This document shows, piece by piece, positions 34,690 to 45,842 of a stretch of 64,000 nt of DNA. The DNA comes from Neocallimastix lanati (nom. inval.) (taxonomy: Eukaryota; Neocallimastigomycota; Neocallimastigomycetes; Neocallimastigales; Neocallimastigaceae): the NCBI GenBank assembly GCA_016946835.1, contig JACVTC010000001.1, positions 604,501 through 668,500 on the forward strand, written 5' to 3'. Both the position numbers and the translations under genes were made by a program. Within the stretch, counting starts at the first letter, position 1. Every line of letters begins with the position of its first letter. Below the pieces are notes generated by a model. The model saw nothing but the letters and a program-made list of their open reading frames with translations, searched no databases and was not told where the DNA came from.

Positions 34690-36300
34690 TAAAATTAATA
34701 AAAGGTTAGAAATTCTGTTCTAAACTTAGGAAACAAGCCTAATAAGTAAGCCAACTTGGTGATAACATCAGTGAAAGCTACTTCTTTAATTAGATCTTAT
34801 ATACAATAATCGTCGAAAGTATCCATGAGTTTTATGTGTCTTCCACTTGGATTGCTAGAAATATCTTCATTTTCATTTTTGGTATTTAATTCATCAACCT
34901 TTTTAATGATATCTTTCTATATTATTTTTCTTTTTTACAGTACTAATATTCTTCCCCGTTATAAAGGATGGTTCCAGATATATTAATCTTTCTGTTTCAG
35001 ACCTAGCAGGGTTGTGGTTAATTTGTTCTTTTACATTATCTTTCTCAAGTAAAGTTGACTGTTTATGGTTAATGGGAGGTTTATCCTCTAACTTTAATAT
35101 CATGGATGCATTTTCATTCTCCTTATCAGTATTAACTGTATTTTTATTATTATTAATATTATTATTATTCATATTATTATTATTCATATTATTATTATTC
35201 ATATTATTATTATTAATATTATTAATATTATTCATATTATTATTATTCATATTATTATTATTATTTATATTATCATAATTAGATAATGATGAATTATGAC
35301 TCATAGCTGTGGTACAAATGGGAATGGGGTCGTTTTTTAAGTTGTCAATTTGCTTGGCTTTATCGTAAGGCTTAGTTTTATGTAATTTATATTTAGGTTT
35401 TCTTGTTGCTACTGCCAAGATTTCTTGTGAGTCATTTGCGGTCTGTTGAAAAATTTTATTACCATATAAGGAATTGTTTTTAGATTGGTTCTCTTAGTAA
35501 ATATTGCTATTTATTTGATTATTATAATAAGAATTGTCCTACTTAGTATGATTGTATGGACTTATTTTATTAATATTTTGATCAATATATAATTCATTAT
35601 TTACTGTTGTCATTATATAATTTGAAGAAATATTATTGGTTTGTTTATTTGAAGTTTCCCGTCTCCCATTTGTGAGTTTAAAGTTAGTTTAATAATACCT
35701 TTTGCTTCCATTTTGGTTAATTGTTGAAGCGTATATGGGCAATCTGCAAGCTTTTGTATCACTAAGGGTACAACGATAATATTGTATTCTTTTTTTATCA
35801 GTAGTTACTTTTTACATAATTATTATCAACAATTTTATTAGTAGAATTGCCACTAGTAGTACCATTGTTTCATTGATATTAGTCAAACTCCTAGGATTGT
35901 TATTAAAGGTTACATTAGTTCGTTGATTATTTCTATTAGGTTGAAGGTAATTATTCATTATATTATTATTATTATTAACATATAATTATTCGTATTGTAA
36001 CTACTATTGTTACGATGATGATTTTCAGTTATGTGGACACTTTGATTAACATTAGCATGACTTGTATTCATTAATCTGTTCCTATTATTATTTATTCTAT
36101 TATAACCTGAATCATAAAAATTCCTTGTATTATTTTGATAATTTAGTGAAATGGTTTTTTGGTTGTTATTTTGAAAATTAGGATAAGAATTCATACTACT
36201 GTAATTAGTATTCCACTGAGTATTTGTAAATATTTTTTTATTTCTTCTAGGTGGTCTAAAAATATTAGGATTGATATAATTTTCTTGTTGTCCATAATGA
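34690..36300 (-). pseudogene. Gypsy-type gag relic, Asn-rich
   Basis: Follows a gypsy LTR and primer site on the minus strand. From an ATG at 36,295 the frame with NYINPNIFRPPRRNKK starts after one shift, then runs Asn-rich to 35,958 (NYQNNTRNFYDSGYNRINNN). A second open piece (35,418-34,903) holds a run of NNNNM units (about 35,270-35,145), then KDNVKEQINHNPARSETERL. The last recognisable part, VITKLAYLLGLFPKFRTEF near 34,720, resembles the region between Gag and protease in gypsy elements. No protease, RT or integrase follows; the sequence stops short of the copia element whose 5' LTR ends at 34,550. The Gag assignment rests mainly on the LTR-primer site context. Confidence 0.65.
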
Positions 36301-36441
36301 AATTTTATATGATATATATTATATCAGTAAATAAAATAATAAAAAGAACAAAAAGAATAAAAATATGTTTAAGCAAAATAAAATAAATCAATGTTATTAT
36401 TATATATTTAGATTTCTTCTACTATTTTCATACTATATTAT

Positions 36442-36465
36442 CTTGCCCCCCTACGTTGGGCGCCA
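36442..36465 (-). promoter_or_regulatory. Gypsy primer-binding site, tRNA-Lys 3' end
   Basis: Minus strand TGGCGCCCAACGTAGGGG, five bases after the LTR end. This is nearly the well-known Lys1,2 primer site, complementary to the 3' end of tRNA-Lys(CUU). The assignment is from memory of that site, not a search. Confidence 0.8.
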
Positions 36466-36470
36466 AAATT

Positions 36471-36983
36471 TGAAACGAGATTATTAAGAGTATCAGTGTT
36501 CTGTTGAGCAAGTTACTTAATTATAAAATAAAATATTCTAAGAGAAAAATATAATAATAAACACATACTAATAAAATAAATAACAAAGATAATAATTTGT
36601 TTTGTGGTATTTTAATCTTTTATTTTATTTTATATTTAAATATTAGTCAATGTATTTTATTACTCTATTAAAGTTTATATTAGTTAATTCCTATGAATAA
36701 CTAATTATTTACTTTATAATTATAATTATATTAATATTAAGTTTTCCCTACTTTATAATATTTTCTAGTTAGCTCTCTAACTCCTTTCTTAATTTTTTAT
36801 TAATTTTCTTCATTTTATACTTCAATATTTCTCTTAAATCTATTTTATTAGTCATTTTATCTTGTTTAATTTTATTGATAGTTATTATATGTACAATTTC
36901 ATTTATTTATATGTATTAAATTATCTATTATTATAAATTTTTTTACTGTTATTTCTATATTATTTATAAGTATCGTATCAACA
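36471..36983 (-). repeat. 5' LTR of the gypsy element at 34.7-37 kb
   Basis: 513 bp with plus-strand ends TGAAACGAGA and CGTATCAACA, i.e. TG...CA, placed directly before the primer site on the minus strand. It interrupts the RNase H end of the copia relic that begins at 36,990. No second copy was found in the window. Confidence 0.75.
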
Positions 36984-36989
36984 TTGGTA

Positions 36990-39900
36990 GATACGGGTTC
37001 AATAAACACTAAATCTCTAATATGGTGATATCATATGTCAGTATGTTTCGATTTTGGATTTATGGATTGATTTTCACTAATATATATTGTTTTATTGTCA
37101 GCAAAAATTGTTATGCTGTTAATATCTATGTTTAGTCCATTTAAGAAATTTTTATACCAAAGAAAATGTTTTGCACATTCGCTCAAACTATAGTATTCTG
37201 CTTCCACGTTCGAAGTAGAAACAAAGTGTTGTAGTTTAGAATAACAACTTATTGGAGTATTTCAAAAAAGCGTATGAAATCCAGATGTTGATTTTCTTGT
37301 ACTTTGATCTCCAGCATAGTCCGCATCTACAAAAATTTTTAAATCTATTCCTTTTCATATTTCAATTCCGTAGTTCCTTGTATATTTAATATTTCTAAAA
37401 ATCTTCAAAACGTTGACCCAATTTTCTAACGTTGGATTTTTTGATTTCCTTGCAACCTTGCTTACTGCGAATAATATATGAATGAGTACAGATTGCTAAG
37501 TATAACAGACTTCCAATGGCACTTCAATATTTTGTTTCATTGAATTTCTTTTTTCTCAAATTTAAGTTTTCTGAAGGGATAATGTTTTTAACAGGAATTA
37601 AATATTGATATTAAATTTATTTAGTATATCATTTATATACATTGTTTGGTGTAAAATGTATCCATTTAGTGTTTTATTGAATTATATACCTATAACGAAT
37701 TCAGCATCTTCAATATCTTTTATGCTAAATTTTCTTTTAATAGATTGTTTTACTTCTTTTATTTCTTGATTAGTCCAGGCAATAAGAATATCATCAACAT
37801 ATACAGAGAGGATACAAATTATTTCTCTTTTCTCATTTATCTTTGTGTAAACACAAGGTTCACTTTTTATTCTATTAAAACCTATTTTGATTATTTCTTT
37901 TAATTATATTTTCATTTTCATACTTTATATAATTGAAAACCCATTGAGATGAGATTATGTTAGATTCTGGTGGTACTTGTTCGACAGTTACGAATACTTT
38001 TAATTTTTCTAGGTTGTTGAGTTCTTCTTTTACTGCCAATAAACATTCATTTTTATCTTTTAATTTGAATATATCTTTATAATTGTAAGGTTCAATAAGT
38101 GTAATATTGTTTAAATTTATGTTTAATTTTTTATTATAATTTATTCTTTTTATTTTATTTACATTTATAGGATAAGTATATAATCTTCTCTTAAAATTTT
38201 TATAATGTTGAGTACTTGATTATTTTTATTTATCCGTTTTGTATTCATTATTTATATTATTGATTTCTTGTTGATTTTCTATTAATTCTTCGTTGTTATT
38301 GTTTTTTGTTGTATTGATTAAAATACTATTATTAGTGTTTGTCTTCATGTTTTGATGATCATCAGTATTCATATTTATTATTTCTTTATTGATGAATTTA
38401 TTGTTATTAATATTGATTATATTGTTATTAGTAGTTATGTTATTGTTATCGTCATTGTTATTGTTATTATTAAAGCTATTATTTTTGTTATTATTTTGAT
38501 TGTTTAGATTATTTTTAATGTTATCTTTGTTGATATTATAATTTATTGTTGTAATTATTTTTTGTATTTTCATTTTTTTTATGTTTATTTGTGTATTTCT
38601 TAAGGAGAGATTATTACTGCTTTTGTTATTATTTTTATTAAATTGATTGCTATATTTAGATTGATTAGAAAGATTGCTTTCCATGAATTCGTTAGAGGAA
38701 TGAAATTTATTTAAAACTGAATTTTCAGGATCATTTTCCATATGAATTCCACTGTTTGAGCTTTAATAATTTTGTTGTTGATGATATTTAGTATTTTATA
38801 TGATGAAGAATTATCGCTATATCCTAAAATGATTCCTGAATGAGAATTATTATCAAATTTTGATCAATGTTCTTTTGGAACGAAGAAATAAACTCTACAT
38901 CCAAATACTCTTAAGATGCTATAATCAACAGGTTTGTTATAAAATATTTCATAAGGGATCTTATTTTGTATACCTTGGTGGGTGTAAAGATTTAATAAAA
39001 TCTTTAATAATTAATTATTACATAATTAATTAATGTAATAAAATTACATAAATTTATGATTTACGTATATGAAAATTAATTATAAATATATGTAAACTTT
39101 TCATAAAGGAAAAATTATTATTTAAATAATTTTGGATAATAAATTTAATTTAAATAATTTATTTAAGTTAGTTGATTTAGTTTAGTTTATTTAAAATAAT
39201 TATTCTATTTAACTTAGTTAATTTAGTCTAGTTAGTTTAAAATACTTTAAAATTAATTTCAGAATAGTTTTAAATAGTTAAAATTAGTTTAAATAGTTTA
39301 TAAAAATAGTTTTGAATTGTAAATATATAAACATTACTATTAATAATATTTATATAATAAATAGATAATAAATGAGCTCTTATTGAATTTGATTATTATT
39401 AGAAATAAATTGAAAGTTTATTGAATTAATTATTGTATAGTTTTAGTTAATTTTTATTTAATAAAATTACTGAAAATTATTTTGTTTATAAATAAATAGT
39501 AATATATGTAAATTAGATAGAAATAATATATTATAATATAATCATAAAAAATTATTAATAAATGTAAATTTCTATAATTAAATCGATGTATTAATTATTG
39601 ACTCTCAATAGCTAATAACAATAAGAGATTTATTTTTAAAATTAATAAAAGATTATTTAAAAAAAAAAAAAAAGAATTTTTTATTACGTGTTTTAAACTG
39701 TTTTGTGTATTTTGTTATTTGTAATCTGTTTCTTCTAAATTCTTTACAGTGGGGGAGTCGATTATGTATGAAATTGGCAGTATCAACCGCGTATTCCCAA
39801 AAATCATGACTGGAGCTGAGCATCATTTAGTAGTGCTTTAGCCGAAGAGATAAATGTGCCATTAAATCTTTCGTCTCGTCCATTTTGAGAGGGTTTATTT

Positions 39901-41715
39901 GGTATTGTAAATTGATGATTAATACCATTTACTTCACAAAAATGCTGAAAATTATTATTATGAAACTTCTTTCCATTGTCTGATTAAATTGATTTAAATT
40001 GATTTAATAGATATTTTTAATAAGTTGTAAACTTTATTATGCCAATTAACGAATTTGTGAAAAATGTCACTTTTATTTTCTGTAAAAATGACCCATCCAT
40101 ATCAAGAATAAACATCTAAAATTGTTAAAAAATATTTATTATTATTAATAGAAGTGATGACTTGACCTACAAGATCGAGTGTGTGTAAGATCTAATATTT
40201 GTTTAGATTTGTTATTTGAAGGTTTAAAAGCTTTATTTATTAATTTTGAGTTGATGCATAATGGACATTTGATTTTTATATTAATATTAATTAATTTATT
40301 TTTAATTTTAGATATATCGTATTGACCAAGGCGTCAATGCCAGAAATCCATTGCTTGTTTAATGTTTAGATGTACGTTATTAATTTCATTGCTATTGTTG
40401 GTATTAAAAATTGTTGGGTTTTTTGATGTGAAAATTTTGTATGCATTTTTATTGATTTGTAAATTCTTTTACTTTCATTATTGCTTGAGATAGGTTATTG
40501 TAATCATTAAAAATTACTATATAATCTTTATATACTAATTGATTAATTGAGATTAAATTTTTTTAATATCTTTTGAATAATATACATTTTTTAAGATGAA
40601 TTGGGAATCGGTGGTTATTTATATATCCTATGAAGTCGCCTAAATAATTTGATTGTACTTCTTTACTGTTTGCTAATGGTATTTTGGTTTTACATTTTTT
40701 AATACTAACAAGAAAATTAATATTATTAAGAGTACTTATTGATGCTCTTGAATCTAGTATCCAAATTATTAAATTATTATCACTTATTTCGTTGATTTGG
40801 TCAATGTTGTTGATTTGTTTAAGATTATTACCACTGGTTTCTAAACTGTTGATTTCAAAGGCGTTTTCTGAGTTGTAGTTTTCTGAAAAATCTTCTGAAT
40901 AGATGTCATTATAATTATTCTTATTATTTATAGAGTAAACATGGATGTTATTAAAATTTTTATTTTTATATTTTGTATTTATTTTTCTCTGGATTTTCTT
41001 AAATCTTTTCTTATTGTTTTGTTTTATAAATTTATTCTTTTTATTCTTTATGCGTTCTTTGGAGTAATGATCATATTTTCCGCATAAAAAACATTCTCCG
41101 TTTCTTCTTTTTTTTTAGATTTTAAAAATTTATTTTTGAAAAATTTATTTTTGAATTTATATTTGCTATTGATTTGAGCATTAAAAATATTTTTTTTTTT
41201 GATATTCTTCTTGTATTTTTCTTTCTTTAATGTTTGAGAAAGCAATATCTGGAATTAATCTTTTTACGTAGCTACAATACCTTTCCCAATCGTTATTGAA
41301 AAACATTGATCCATCTTAAGTTCTCGGGCAAGGCTCTATTTAAAATTCCAACTTTTTCGTAATCAGTCATGTTGGTGTCAATAATTTCTAGTTCTTCAAA
41401 TAGATTTTGAAGTGAGGTCAGGAAAATGTGAATATTATCACTAATATTATACTAATATTAAACTGTAATCTATTTATCTTGTTTCTTAATATTATCTTTG
41501 GATGTTCGTCACCTAGAACAAAAGAATCTTAAAGAAAATTCCACATTTGAAAAGCTGTTTTACTGTGGCTTTTCAAAAGTTCCTTAGTTTTCTCGCCTAA
41601 GCTATTAGTTATAATCCATTTAACTAATATATCATTTTTGTTATTCCCGGTTTCAGTAATGTCACTAAGTCGTTAGTTTCTGGAATTGCTTCTGGTGTTG
41701 TTTCTACTCATTTTA
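36990..41715 (-). pseudogene. Decayed copia Gag-Pol, split by a solo LTR
   Basis: Closest in sequence to the element at 28-34 kb. From the minus-strand 5' end: Gag MSRNNTRSNSR at 41,715, then a jump to NDILVKWIITNSLGEKTKE, showing an internal deletion of about 80 codons relative to its relatives. A zinc-knuckle remnant CFLCGKYDHY lies near 41,080, the protease region near 40,850-40,680, integrase at 40,380-39,750 and again 38,982-38,740, and the Asn-rich spacer at 38,741-38,226. RT lies at 38,100-37,450, with the box still readable as YVDDILIA near 37,800, and RNase H at 37,450-36,990. The 766-bp insertion at 38,983-39,748 separates the two integrase parts. Stops are frequent. The RNase H C-terminus is cut at the gypsy LTR. 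Confidence 0.9.
38983..39748 (+). repeat. Solo gypsy LTR with GTGGG target duplication
   Basis: 766 bp from TGTAAAGATT to ATTCTTTACA with GTGGG on both sides (38,978-38,982 and 39,749-39,753). It splits a copia integrase whose sequence resumes exactly after it. It is homologous to the LTRs of the chromovirus at 14-21 kb, in opposite orientation, and shows that LTR intact. Confidence 0.95.
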
Positions 41716-42847
41716 ATTAAATTTTTAATGTAAATATTAGTATGTTAATACTTTATTGATTTTTATTTATGTTTTTTGAAATATTTCAAATTTGTTGTCT
41801 TATATATTTTTGATTTTATTAATTTTTATATGTGACTATTTATGTTAAATAATAAATATTTATAGGGTTTAATTAATTTTTTATTTGTATAACTATAAAT
41901 AGTAACAAATTGAAAAGTGCTATTTTTTTATTTTATCATTATTATTATTATTATTTTTTTTTTTTTGGTAACAATAAATTGTTTTTTATATTAAAATATA
42001 ATTTATGAATACCAATAAAAGTATTAAAAAAAAAATATATTTTAATATTACTGCTTTTATTCATTATTGATTTTTTAAAGAATGACTGTTTTATTTTTGT
42101 TTTTTAATTTATTATAGTAGTATATTGAATTTATTTATGGATATTACACATGATGATATTATAAATTACAATAATATTGTTTATCATTTAATATGTATAC
42201 TAATAAATATTTAATATAAATAATTAAATTTTAGATTATAATATTATAGAAGGTGTTTATTTATATATATGATACTATTTATTGATATTATGATATTGAC
42301 CATTGATATTTTTTATATAAGTTTAATATAATTTTAATTAAATTTATTGATTTATTTATATTTTGTTTTATTGTTCCTTTCATTTTATTATTATTTTTTA
42401 TCAACATAAAAATTAATGGCTGATTGATATCGAAAAATTATTATTTTTTTATTATTTTTTTTTATATATTATATAAATAAAATATTTTATTTTTTATTTT
42501 TTATTTTTTTTTTGCTTTGATATATCAAATTATACTTTCAGCTTATGTTCTATAGCTGACATTTTTAAATTTTACTCTCAGATTATGTTTTATAGCTGAC
42601 ATTTTAAAATATATTTTAATAAAAATTATATATAATTTCAATTTTAATTAACTAAAATTTATTTATCCATTAACCTAGAAGTTTGCTATTACTATAATTC
42701 TCTTTTATATATATATAAATAATGATTAGTATTAAAAAACTATAATTCTCATTTATATATATATAAATAATGATTAATATTAAATAATAATTAGAGATAT
42801 TTATATTTTTTATTCTATTATTATTGTTATTATTATTATTGTATATG

Positions 42848-42850
<3 letters not shown>
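41716..42850 (-). other. Leader of the decayed copia element
   Basis: Non-coding AT-rich region between the gag start and a long T run. Near 42,530-42,600 there are two hairpin units 40 bp apart (TTCAGC...GCTGAC) matching those of the other copia leaders. No LTR of this element was recognised. Confidence 0.6.

Positions 42851-42923
<73 letters not shown>
42851..42923 (+). repeat. Homopolymer run of 73 T
   Basis: Uninterrupted T from 42,851 to 42,923. The same leader position in the other copia elements carries shorter T runs, so it is probably an expanded leader tract; assembly length may be unreliable. Confidence 0.9.
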
Positions 42924-42926
<3 letters not shown>

Positions 42927-42940
42927 GATTAAGAGTCTCA
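42927..42940 (+). promoter_or_regulatory. Copia-type primer site in inverted orientation
   Basis: GATTAAGAGTCTCA on the plus strand after TTTACA, opposite to the minus-strand element beside it. It marks the leader of a plus-strand copy or an inversion at the T run. Sequence 42,941-43,500 after it shows no gene. Confidence 0.55.
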
Positions 42941-43499
42941 GTCTCAACTGATTAAGTTATATAAAAGTTATGAAACACAAAAATTTAAAAATATAAATTT
43001 GTATTTTATAATAATGGTTTTTTTATATATTTTATTAATGTAGACTTATTATAAACTTTTATTATGTAAAGATATAAAGTGAGAATTAAAATTATAAAAA
43101 TTAAGGATTCATAACTCACTTTTATACTTTTTTTGTAGATTCAATTAGTATGATCTATTGGTTATATTCTTGATATTAAGAATAGATTAAAAATACATAT
43201 ATTTAAATCTTTACTATTTTTAACAATGTCTGATTTTAAAATAATTTTTATAAAATTTAATTTATATCAAAATAAATTATTTTCATAATGAGGTTTAGGT
43301 TATTAAAAATGTAGGAAAGTACTATAAGGTAAAGAATTATTAATAAAATTTTTTATAACACGTCAATTTTTATAAACGTTATTAATTCATTCTTTACCAA
43401 CAACTGATAAAGAATGAAATTTTAAATGAGAAATTATTATAAAAGTAGAATTTTATTATTAATGCTGTATTTTGTGAACCAAATTCTGAAAAGTATTTG

Positions 43500-44272
43500 A
43501 ATTGTTAGAATCAATTTTGTACACCCTACTACCTGAATTGTCATATATTATGGAAGGTCCTTGACATATTCGCAACATTTTTCCCAATTTGATTTATAAT
43601 GGAAAACGTTTTATAAGTCTTATATTTTACGACAAGGCTCTGTCTAGCTTTTATTGAGTCCGCCATATCTCCTTCTAGATTTTCAAGATTATTCATGGTA
43701 TTTTGGAGCATTGTTATGAAAGTGTTGATGTCGTCATTGATTGAAAATTTCAAGTTTTCGATTTTCTTCCTTTAAATCAAATTTTTGTTGTTCTTAACTT
43801 TTTGTAAAAGATTTTCGAAGAATATTCCATATTTGAAAGGAAGTTTTATTATGACTTTGAATTATCTTTTTTTTTGTGTTATTTCCCAGGCTGTTGGTTA
43901 TAATCCACATAACCAAAACGTCATTTTTGATATCTTGGTTAGATGTGCCTTTATCATAGACCAAGGAATTATCAAATTTATCAGGAATGTAGTTATCTAT
44001 GTTGTCTTTAATGTCACGTTTTCTTAACAATTTGATTTTCTCTTTGCTGACATATATGTCTAAGTTATTTATGCATAATACATAAAGTATATACTTGTTC
44101 TCCACTCCAGATAATTTTCAGGTGTTAATTAAATTACTCTATTAAAATTTTCAGAGCAATTGAATGTAATATCTTTTTGGAATTTGAGAGTTGTTGTCAT
44201 TAATGGGAATGACTTCTTTTTCAGTTTGGTTTTTGGTGTTGAGTGCTATTCCTTCTTCTTCTACTCATGATG
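43500..44272 (-). pseudogene. Copia gag relic
   Basis: N-terminal Gag of the same copia group. From about 44,272 the frame is broken until 44,105, then open to 43,794 with KEKIKLLRKRDIKDNIDNY, DNSLVYDKGTSNQDIKNDV and WIITNSLGNNTKKK. A second piece (43,753-43,541) has INDDINTFITMLQNTMNNLE. All correspond to Gag residues about 60-210 of the intact element. The copy ends near 43,500, well before the zinc knuckle. Its own leader, primer site and 5' LTR lie upstream at 44,273-45,057, so this is a 3'-truncated insertion or a deletion remnant. Confidence 0.85.
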
Positions 44273-44701
44273 AAGTTAAAATGTTTAAAAAATACTTTTT
44301 AAATTAAAAAATTTTTTTCTATTTATATGATTTAGTATCGAATATTTATTATTTAGAGTTTTTATAGTAAATTAATTAAAACAGTTATTCTTATAATTAT
44401 TTATTTACATAATTTTAATTATTTTTTAAGTATATTTTTGTAAAATTTATAATATATATAGATTATGAATTGATAATTTTTTTTTTTTATATTTATGAGT
44501 TTTATTTTTAGTTAATGAAATGTTTAAAATATATTGCTGACTATTTTCAGCTCATATTAAATTTATAATGCATTACCTTATATTTTTATGACGATAATTT
44601 CTTTATTTATTTAATTAATATTATATGTATAATTATATAATTTAATAGTATATATAAATATAAGTGTTATAGTAATAATTATTTTTTTTAATTTTTTTTT
44701 A

Positions 44702-44758
<57 letters not shown>

Positions 44759-44873
44759 TTTATTAGAATAAAAAAAATAATTAGTATTATTAAATAGATA
44801 TATATTCATAAATTTAAATTACATTTAGATATACTTAGCTTAATTATTACAAGATTACTAGATGTGATTCTAA

Positions 44874-44887
44874 TGAGACTCTTAATC
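44874..44887 (-). promoter_or_regulatory. Copia primer-binding site of the gag relic
   Basis: Minus strand GATTAAGAGTCTCA next to the LTR starting at 44,888; the AGCTAAGTATAT leader block is also present near 44,830. Identical to the sites at 27,456 and 34,262. Confidence 0.8.
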
Positions 44888-45057
44888 TATCAATAAAAGT
44901 ATTAATTTTATTTATTTATTTATATTAGTTATGCCGAATATATTTTAATTCAAATAAATTTTTTTTATACATTTTATTCGTTACATATTAAAATATAAAT
45001 AGATATTATTTATTAACAATATATTTTATTTGTAATATACAGATATTCCTTCTGACA
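44888..45057 (-). repeat. 5' LTR of the copia gag relic
   Basis: About 170 bp between the primer site and CCTTCTGACA. On the minus strand it begins TGTCAGAAGG, like the intact element (TGTCAGAAGT). The far end is TATCA where the 28-kb element has TGTCA. No partner LTR was found. Confidence 0.7.
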
Positions 45058-45842
45058 AAATTAAATAGTCAATTTCTTCTAAATATATATAATAATAATA
45101 ATATTTTATATATATCTTAAATACTTTTAATTTATTTTAAAGTTTATATTAAAAATACATAATTCTTCTCTATATTATAATATTATGAAATAGTTGTGGT
45201 TATTTTTAATTATAATTAAATATATATATAGTTAATATTATTTATAATATTAATATTTATAATATATTTTTATATATTATTATTACATAATTATTTATAT
45301 TATTCAACTATAATTTTTATATGTAAATAATCCTAATAATAATCATTTTTGATGATATTTTTATTTAATATAGAGAAGTTAACAGGGTTATAATTTTAGG
45401 AAAAGATATTAATATTAATAAAATATAATTATACTATTAAAAATATATAGCACATAATAGTCCCGCATATCAGAAATTGGTGGAGATATCAGGGATGTGC
45501 AATAGTATAGTTGTATGATGTTAGGATTTAGAGAAATTATTTTTGAAAGGAAGTTATAATATTTATTAATTATTTTTCCTTATAATACTTTACAACAATA
45601 TTTAATAATGCGTAAAATAAAAATTAATACTAAACAGGATAAATAAGATAATACATAGAGTATTAAAGTATTGAGATTAAATAATATATAGCGTTTAGAT
45701 TAAATAATATTGATAATATTCTATAAATAAAAATAAAAACCAAAAAAAAAAAAAAAAAAAAGAAAAAAAAAATTTTTTGACAAGTTTACAAGTGTTATTT
45801 AAAATAATCCCTATTAAATTATTAAGTATTATTATATATTTA
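45058..45842 (+). repeat. Probable gypsy 5' LTR end, primer site and leader
   Basis: AT-rich, non-coding. CCCGCATATCA (ending 45,472) could be an LTR end. TGGTGGAGATATCAGGGATG (45,478-45,497) begins with TGG, as a primer site complementary to a tRNA 3' CCA end should. An A run lies at about 45,740-45,770. The LTR start was not found and I cannot name the tRNA. Confidence 0.45.

Noticed and set aside
40684-40878. Leu/Ile-rich plus-strand frame
   Set aside because: Antisense to the protease region of the decayed copia element.
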